The notes under the pieces are model-generated. The model was given only the letters and a program-made list of their open reading frames with translations. It was not told where the DNA came from and made no database searches. Position numbers and translations under genes: made by a program. A stretch of 64,000 bases of DNA from an uncultured Candidatus Planktophila sp. (GTDB lineage: Bacteria > Actinomycetota > Actinomycetes > Nanopelagicales > Nanopelagicaceae), in assembly GCA_937975715.1 (NCBI GenBank), contig CALJUA010000080.1, forward strand, positions 1 to 64,000. Direction: 5' to 3'. Below, piece after piece: positions 58,583-64,000 of this stretch (position 1 is the stretch's first letter; each line of letters begins with the position of its first letter).

Positions 58583-60460
58583 CTAACGAGAGAGTGAATA
58601 CGGGTCAATTCGAAGTGAGGGCAAACTCTTCTTCGATGCGCTTCGGCGTCGCATAAATTCATGAAGTGTGGAAACTAACTCTTCACCATGTGCAACATCT
58701 ACGGTGAGAATCAGCGCGGACTTATCACCGTGTGCAACAGGGCCGAGCAAAGTCGTTTCAGCTGGAATGCGACCTTCGGCGCGCGCACCTTCGAGAGCGC
58801 TCTTGAGGCGAGTGATTTCACCCGTCTCCATCGTCAAAATTGCAGCTCTGACATAAGGTGGAAGTCTGAGAGAACTGCGCTCTTCTAAGTCTCGATGTAT
58901 TGCTATCGATGGATTCCAGGTAGTGAGCGCAGTGGCAATGGTGTGACCTTCATCTTGAACCAAAATAACGGTGCCATCAGATGATGCAAGAGCTGCATGG
59001 GCGAAATACATCTCACGCACTCGCTCATTGGCACGCATATCAGGTTGATTGAGGAATCGATTACCCTCGAGAATCACAACCGACCTGTAGCCGGCGGTTG
59101 TCTTTGGTGCCATTCCAGGAGTTGCAATAACTATTCCATGGTCTACGACCTCGGTAATCAGATGATCTGCAGACGAGAGCACTGTGGGAGTTCCTGGAAA
59201 TAGGACTCCGATTTCATGTTGATGACGTTCGATTCCACGAGATGCGAGTGCGGGAATCAAATGGTTGCACCATGAGCACTGCCAATTCGAAACTTGCGTT
59301 AGACAGTGAATGCAAGAAATCGGAGACTGAGCTGAACTCTTAAAGTGCGCTCCCCCGCATTGACAGCGAGAAATTGTGCGACATTTACTGCATCGTATTG
59401 CCTGGGCGTATCCTTTAGTGGGCACTATGAAGAGAACAGGTCCAGATGAAAGAGCTCTTTTTATCAGTGGGATAGCCCGAGAAGGAAGTAATTCGCCATG
59501 TAATTGAGGAGTGACAGCCAATTTCACTTTTGATTTGGTCTTCTTGAATTCAACCCAATCTTCATCAATAAGTCGTGCAACTTCAGAGCTCGGTGAATAT
59601 CCAATAAAATATAGATCGATGTTCTCGCACTGTCTGCGCAATAAAGCGATGTCACGTGCGTTCCATCCAGGTGAACGTTGCTCGTAAAGATTTTCTGAAC
59701 CCTCGTTATAGATTACAAGTGACTTCAGCGCATTAACTGGCGCAAAGACGGCAGAACGAGTTCCGATAACAACTTTACTAAGACCTGTTCTGATCTTGAG
59801 GAAATTTGAGTAGTACTCGCTCTTGGGAAGCTGCCAATCTAGAATCGTATGTTCGAGCTTAAGTTCTTCAAGATATGCATGGACTCTCTCCACATGGCGC
59901 GTATCTGGCAAGATCACAAGGGTTGATCCCGCCTCTGACAAAGCAGCCACCTTCTTCGCAATGAGAAGGTTTCGATCTTGTCCGGCCGGAAGCTGCAAGT
60001 AACTCTGCTTTCCCGGCGCCGATGGATTTACAGATGGATCTTCAGTGAAATTGAACTGACTTTCTACTTTTACGAATCGGTCAGGAATAGCCGACCGAAT
60101 AATGTCAAAAGGGTGTGCGGCATATCTCCGAGAAGCTTTAGTGATGAGCTCTAGTGTCTCTTTACTCAATAGCGGAATAGAGCCGATTACCTTAGTGATG
60201 CTCTTCAATCCACTATGCGAATCAGGTGATCGAAGTTCAACGACTATCCCAATGACCTCTCGACCATGGAAAGGAACAGAGACCATAGAGCCTTGATGTA
60301 AAGATGAGGATAAATTTCCCGGAATCAAATATGAGAAGGGCGTATCGAGGTGATACACAGATGCATCCACCCAGATATCCGCGACGGTAAATGGTCCAGT
60401 TGGCTTAACGGGGGTAGCGGTGGCGAGTTCTCGCTTGAGCTTGAGCCCACCTCTTACCAT
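58583..60460 (-). CDS. priA: PriA-like protein with degenerate helicase motifs
   Basis: A 625-residue homologue of primosomal protein PriA. The N-terminal DNA-binding domain (WVDASVYHLDTPFSYLIP) and the eight-Cys zinc region (CSKCRTISRCQCGG, CIHCLTQVSNWQCSWC) are kept. The ATPase motifs are not: the Walker A site reads LQLPAGQDRNLLI and the DEEH box reads IYNEGSENLYEQ. Such helicase-dead PriA is known in actinobacteria, where it may act in replication restart without ATP hydrolysis. The ATG at 60460 has GAAAGT 6 bases upstream. Confidence 0.88.
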   Translation of the reverse strand: MVRGGLKLKRELATATPVKPTGPFTVADIWVDASVYHLDTPFSYLIPGNLSSSLHQGSMVSVPFHGREVIGIVVELRSPDSHSGLKSITKVIGSIPLLSKETLELITKASRRYAAHPFDIIRSAIPDRFVKVESQFNFTEDPSVNPSAPGKQSYLQLPAGQDRNLLIAKKVAALSEAGSTLVILPDTRHVERVHAYLEELKLEHTILDWQLPKSEYYSNFLKIRTGLSKVVIGTRSAVFAPVNALKSLVIYNEGSENLYEQRSPGWNARDIALLRRQCENIDLYFIGYSPSSEVARLIDEDWVEFKKTKSKVKLAVTPQLHGELLPSRAIPLIKRALSSGPVLFIVPTKGYAQAIRCSKCRTISRCQCGGAHFKSSAQSPISCIHCLTQVSNWQCSWCNHLIPALASRGIERHQHEIGVLFPGTPTVLSSADHLITEVVDHGIVIATPGMAPKTTAGYRSVVILEGNRFLNQPDMRANERVREMYFAHAALASSDGTVILVQDEGHTIATALTTWNPSIAIHRDLEERSSLRLPPYVRAAILTMETGEITRLKSALEGARAEGRIPAETTLLGPVAHGDKSALILTVDVAHGEELVSTLHEFMRRRSASKKSLPSLRIDPYSLSR

Positions 60461-60482
60461 CTGAATACTTTCGAGCGGAAAA

Positions 60483-61673
60483 TTACTTTACCGCTGCTTG
60501 AAGTGCAGCGACGCGGTCTGTCTTCTCCCATGTGAAATCTGCAAGCTCGCGACCAAAGTGTCCATAAGACGCTGTCTGAGAGTAAATAGGGCGCAGGAGA
60601 TTGAGGTCACGAATGATTGCAGCAGGACGTAGATCAAAGACAGCTGTTACAGCCTCCTGAATCTTCGTAATTGCAACACTTTCAGTGCCGAAGGTCTCTA
60701 CAAAGACGCCGACTGGTTGCGCCTTACCAATTGCATAAGCAACCTGAACTTCGCAACGACGTGCAAGGCCGGCTGCGACAACATTCTTTGCAACCCATCG
60801 CATTGCATATGCAGCAGAGCGGTCAACTTTTGAAGGATCCTTACCCGAGAATGCTCCGCCTCCGTGGCGAGCCATTCCACCATAAGTATCGACAATAATC
60901 TTTCGACCTGTAAGGCCGGCATCTCCCATAGGACCGCCTACAACGAAGCGGCCTGTCGGGTTGATGAGAGTACGGAGATCCGTGCGAGGTAGGTCAATCT
61001 TCTCAAGAATGGGATCGATAACGTATTTGATGATCTCTGGAGTCAACTGCTTTGCTACGTCTACCTCTTCAGCATGCTGGCTTGAGATAACAACTGTATC
61101 TAGCGCAACTGCGCGATCACCGTCGTACTCAATAGTGACCTGTGTCTTTCCATCAGGACGAAGGTAAGGAAGCTGTCCTGACTTACGTACCAATGAGAGC
61201 TGCTGTGAAAGCTGATGCGCCAAGTAGATTGGCAGAGGCATGAGCTCTTTAGTGTCATCGCATGCATATCCGAACATAAGTCCTTGGTCGCCTGCGCCCT
61301 GAAGGTCTAGTGGATCACTTGCAGAAGCAACGCGGTGCTCGAATGCATCATCGACACCCTGTGCAATATCTGGTGACTGCTGGCCGATAGAGATTGAGAC
61401 TCCGCAGCTATTTCCGTCAAAACCCTTGACTGAAGAGTCGTATCCGATTCCAATAACGGTGTCGCGAACGATTCCCATAACATCGGCATAGCCTGAAGTT
61501 GTTACTTCACCTGCAACATGCACCTGGCCTGTTGTGATGAGAGTTTCAACAGCTACACGGCTGGTTGGATCCTGAGTCAGAAGTGAATCCAGAATCGCAT
61601 CAGAGATTTGATCTGCGATCTTATCTGGGTGACCTTCGGTTACAGATTCGGATGTGAAGAGGCGCTTTGACAT
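60483..61673 (-). CDS. metK: S-adenosylmethionine synthetase
   Basis: A 396-residue enzyme that makes SAM from methionine and ATP. Motifs: SVTEGHPDKIADQISDA, GAGDQGLMFGYA and the P-loop-like GGGAFSGKDPSKVDRSAAY. Length is normal. With metH it closes the methyl cycle. TAGGCT lies 6 bases before the ATG and inside the end of coaBC, so metK can be transcribed alone. Confidence 0.96.
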   Translation of the reverse strand: MSKRLFTSESVTEGHPDKIADQISDAILDSLLTQDPTSRVAVETLITTGQVHVAGEVTTSGYADVMGIVRDTVIGIGYDSSVKGFDGNSCGVSISIGQQSPDIAQGVDDAFEHRVASASDPLDLQGAGDQGLMFGYACDDTKELMPLPIYLAHQLSQQLSLVRKSGQLPYLRPDGKTQVTIEYDGDRAVALDTVVISSQHAEEVDVAKQLTPEIIKYVIDPILEKIDLPRTDLRTLINPTGRFVVGGPMGDAGLTGRKIIVDTYGGMARHGGGAFSGKDPSKVDRSAAYAMRWVAKNVVAAGLARRCEVQVAYAIGKAQPVGVFVETFGTESVAITKIQEAVTAVFDLRPAAIIRDLNLLRPIYSQTASYGHFGRELADFTWEKTDRVAALQAAVK

Positions 61674-61677
61674 TGGC

Positions 61678-62874
61678 TTAGCCTAACTTATGAGCATGAT
61701 TGATTGAGTGATTGACGAGTGCGCGTGCCAGCTGATTCTTTGTGACGTCATTGAAAGTTTCAATGATTCCCGTCGAATCTATGAGCAAACCAGAGGTGTG
61801 GCTCTCTCCAAAGATTGCTCCCCCAGTGACATTGTTGAGATAAATCACATCAGCACCCTTACGAGTCATCTTCTGCTGCGCTGCACCAACAGAATCGCTA
61901 TCAGTCTCAGCCGCGAAGGCAGTAATTACTTGATGCGATTTATTTGCAGATAGGTTCGCTAGTACATCAGGGTTCTGAACGAGATCGATAGCTGTGTAAT
62001 CAGCTTTCTTAATCTTCTCAGCCGCAACACTTACTGGGCGAGCATCTGAGATTGCAGCTGCCATAAAGAGATAATCACTCTCTGCGAAATGTTCAGACAG
62101 AGCCTTCGACATTTCTTCAACGCTCTCAACATTGATACGCGAAATTCCTGGATGTGACTCGATCGATGAGTTCGCAATAACCAGAGTGACTTCTGCGCCG
62201 CGAGCGAAAGCTTCCTCGGCAATAGCTATCCCCTGCTTGCCAGTTGAACGATTTCCGATAAATCGAACTGGATCGATTGCTTCGCGGGTTCCGCCTGCAG
62301 AGACGAGAACTCTCTTTCCAATGAGGTCTTGCGGCACAAGTGTTCTAGACGTGAATCGATCAATGATTTCGGCGGTTTCAGGAAATCGCCCCTTACCCAT
62401 ATCGCCACTCGTGAGAGCGCCTTCGGCTGGCTCCATCACATCAATGCCACGAGAGCGAAGTGTGCGCACATTTGCTTGAGTTGCCTCGTTAAACCACATC
62501 GCTGGGTGCATCGCGGGAACCACGAGAATGGGTGCATCACTTGCAAGAACAAGGTTGGTAAGAAGGTCATCGGCGCGACCTACAGCAATGCGCGCAATGA
62601 GATCTGCTGTCGCTGGTGCAATGACGATCGCTTCCGCCTCTTTTGCAAGCGAGACGTGACGTACTTGTTCAACCGATTCGAAGACATCTGTGGTGACCGT
62701 ACGGCCTGAGAGCGCCTCCCACGTTGCCTTACCCACAAAGTTAAGACTTGAAGGAGTAGGAACTACGGTCACTGCAAAGCCTGAATCTTGCAATCGTCGC
62801 AGCAGATCACATGCCTTATAAGCAGCGATGCCGCCTCCGACTCCGAGAATGATCTCGCGAGTTGGGGCGGCCAT
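61678..62874 (-). CDS. coaBC: Bifunctional phosphopantothenoylcysteine decarboxylase/synthetase
   Basis: A 398-residue enzyme for two coenzyme A steps. The N-terminal flavoprotein CoaC domain has GVGGGIAAYKACDLLRRL, the His-containing PAMHPAMW and active-site FNEATQANVRTL; the C-terminal CoaB domain begins near 185 with VLVSAGGTREAIDPVRFIGNRSTGKQG (quoted for position). It overlaps nothing and is 21 bases after rpoZ. The rpoZ-coaBC-metK order equals Rv1390-Rv1392. Confidence 0.95.
   Translation of the reverse strand: MAAPTREIILGVGGGIAAYKACDLLRRLQDSGFAVTVVPTPSSLNFVGKATWEALSGRTVTTDVFESVEQVRHVSLAKEAEAIVIAPATADLIARIAVGRADDLLTNLVLASDAPILVVPAMHPAMWFNEATQANVRTLRSRGIDVMEPAEGALTSGDMGKGRFPETAEIIDRFTSRTLVPQDLIGKRVLVSAGGTREAIDPVRFIGNRSTGKQGIAIAEEAFARGAEVTLVIANSSIESHPGISRINVESVEEMSKALSEHFAESDYLFMAAAISDARPVSVAAEKIKKADYTAIDLVQNPDVLANLSANKSHQVITAFAAETDSDSVGAAQQKMTRKGADVIYLNNVTGGAIFGESHTSGLLIDSTGIIETFNDVTKNQLARALVNHSINHAHKLG
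61680..61685 (-). promoter_or_regulatory. Leaderless -10 element (TAGGCT) for metK
   Basis: Minus-strand TAGGCT ends exactly 6 bases before the ATG at 61673 and overlaps the last codons of coaBC. Confidence 0.55.
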
Positions 62875-62895
62875 GGCTTTTAAGATTAAAGAAGA

Positions 62896-63156
62896 TTAAG
62901 CGTTAGTCTCAAGATTTTCGATGGTCAAGAGACCCTCGTTAATTTCACGAAGGGCGATGGAAAGTGGCTTCTCGTGAACATATGTATCTACTAGTGGTCC
63001 CACGTATTCGAGAAGACCCTCATTGAGCTGTGAATAGTAGGCGTTGATCTGACGCGCACGCTTAGCTGCGTAGAGAACGAGTGCGTACTTTGAACCGCTC
63101 TTATCGAGAAGTTCGTCGATTGGTGGATTGGTGATGCCGTCGACGTGTCCGCTCAT
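62896..63156 (-). CDS. rpoZ: RNA polymerase omega subunit
   Basis: An 86-residue subunit that helps assemble beta-prime. The conserved core is PIDELLDKSGSKYALVLYAAKRARQINAY, partly quoted, followed by KPLSIALREINEGLL. The ATG at 63156 has AAGGAG upstream, one of the few strong ribosome sites on this strand. Confidence 0.95.
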   Translation of the reverse strand: MSGHVDGITNPPIDELLDKSGSKYALVLYAAKRARQINAYYSQLNEGLLEYVGPLVDTYVHEKPLSIALREINEGLLTIENLETNA

Positions 63157-63195
63157 GGGTGCTCCTTCAATAGGGTGAAACTGGTATTGCTCGAC

Positions 63196-64000
63196 TTACG
63201 AGGTTGCCAATCTTATCAGGGCTTCCACGACCTCTTGTACCTGAGTATTTACGATGACGGAGTCGAATAATGAGGCTGCAGCGAGCTCTTCTTGAGCCAG
63301 TGCCAAGCGGGCGGCACGTCGTTCCGGAGAATCGGTGCCTCGGCCTTCTAGGCGGCTCACGAGTTCTTCCCATGATGGAGGCTCGAGGAAGACCAATATC
63401 GCCTCAGCTGAATGTGCGCGAACCTGCTGAGCTCCGGCAATCTCAATTTCAAGCAACACGTGGGTACCTGCTGCGAGAGCATCTTCTACCGCTTTGCGAG
63501 GTGTTCCATATCGATTACCTGCGAATTCTGCCCACTCGAGAAACTCGTCATTTGCGATTGCTTGATCGAATTCTTCATTGCTGTAATAGAAATAATCGAC
63601 GCCATGGATCTCATTGAAGCGAGGTGCTCGCGTTGTGGCAGAAACGCTCACCCAAAAACCTGGTTGATCTCGAAGCGCCTTGGCAACCGTGCTCTTGCCG
63701 ACACCCCCAGGTCCGGAAAGAACGAGAAGTCGACCGCGAGGTTGTGAAGATGGAATCTCGAACTCCTTTAACAGCGCCACTCGTTGATGACGACCTAGAC
63801 CTTTAACGCGACGAGTGGGAGAGATTGCAAACTTATCCATCAACGCTTGGGCACGAATCTTGCCATACCCTGGCATTGATTCGAGCAATTCGATGACGCG
63901 CATCTTTGCTAAAACTTCGTTGCTATCTGCGAGTTCTAGAAATGCTGAAAATGAGAGTGCACCTTTATGGATCTCCGCTTTAGCAGCTGCACGTTCACGA
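63196..64000 (-). CDS. gmk: mIHF-guanylate kinase fusion (5' end outside window)
   Basis: One frame stays open from the window edge to the stop at 63196. Its N-terminal part (about 63761-64000) is actinobacterial integration host factor: AAAKAEIHKGALSFSAFLEL, then KMRVIELLESMPGYGKIRA and SPTRRVKGLGRHQRVALLKEF. A short linker (EIPSSQPRGR) leads to guanylate kinase with P-loop LSGPGGVGKSTVAKAL and SATTRAPR. An ATG at 63903 lies inside the mIHF domain and cannot be the true start. In mycobacteria mihF and gmk are separate adjacent genes. The fused product would bind DNA and phosphorylate GMP. Confidence 0.92.
   Translation of the reverse strand, partial: RERAAAKAEIHKGALSFSAFLELADSNEVLAKMRVIELLESMPGYGKIRAQALMDKFAISPTRRVKGLGRHQRVALLKEFEIPSSQPRGRLLVLSGPGGVGKSTVAKALRDQPGFWVSVSATTRAPRFNEIHGVDYFYYSNEEFDQAIANDEFLEWAEFAGNRYGTPRKAVEDALAAGTHVLLEIEIAGAQQVRAHSAEAILVFLEPPSWEELVSRLEGRGTDSPERRAARLALAQEELAAASLFDSVIVNTQVQEVVEALIRLATS

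Noticed and set aside
61674..61700. SAM riboswitch before metK
   Set aside because: The upstream gene ends 4 bases before metK, leaving no leader.

Overview
The window looks like a chromosomal segment of a streamlined actinobacterium. The evidence is a set of lineage-typical genes: mycothiol ligase MshC, the WYL regulators PafB and PafC, GarA (FHA domain), an FtsR-type MerR regulator, the HelY helicase, a motif-degenerate PriA, and an actinobacterial integration host factor (mIHF). Base composition is moderate (hand counts of about 45-60% GC in sampled blocks), genes are packed almost without gaps, and many genes start at a leaderless promoter. A freshwater acI-type (Nanopelagicales) genome would fit, but that is inference; no database search was possible.

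Layout. 1-656: end of an rRNA operon (23S 3' end, spacer hairpins, 5S, terminator). 690-9664 (+): TPR protein, SSB-like protein, two small proteins, tlyA, nadK, recN, pyrG, ald, xerD. 9668-10965 (-): ribbon-helix-helix protein and orphan ParA. 11046-17733 (+): scpA, scpB, rluB, AT-rich gap, aroH, tyrA, a cmk-der fusion, a CDP-alcohol phosphatidyltransferase. 17762-23453 (+): gcvH, garA, ftsR-like, DUF151, second MerR, gcvP, the order known from mycobacteria. 23471-33607 (-): ppm, lnt, 5'-3' exonuclease, helY, lipid kinase, tatC, tatA, pafC, pafB, trmI. 33629-44232: RecB-like nuclease, metH, PAC2 protein, mshC with three conserved companions, an aldo/keto reductase, an M20 peptidase. 44358-50490: tRNA-Leu, apt, a surface-polymer acyltransferase, tdk, two divergent membrane proteins, a purine permease. 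50541-64000: ung, ABC ATPase, serB, then a long minus-strand series hisG, hisE, pnuC, rpe, rsmB, fmt, def, priA, metK, coaBC, rpoZ and an mIHF-guanylate kinase fusion running off the edge.

Most genes are core housekeeping: translation and rRNA/tRNA modification, nucleotide salvage and synthesis, chromosome segregation, amino-acid and one-carbon metabolism, lipoprotein and envelope assembly. No insertion sequence, prophage, CRISPR array or defence island was seen. The most notable signals are structural: (1) TANNNT hexamers exactly 6-7 nt before 16 start codons, including two divergent pairs with overlapping or nearly touching -10 elements; (2) an in-frame fusion of mIHF to guanylate kinase; (3) absence of the Pup-proteasome genes from their usual place, with trmI and pafB now overlapping; (4) convergent genes whose stop codons touch or overlap with no terminator.
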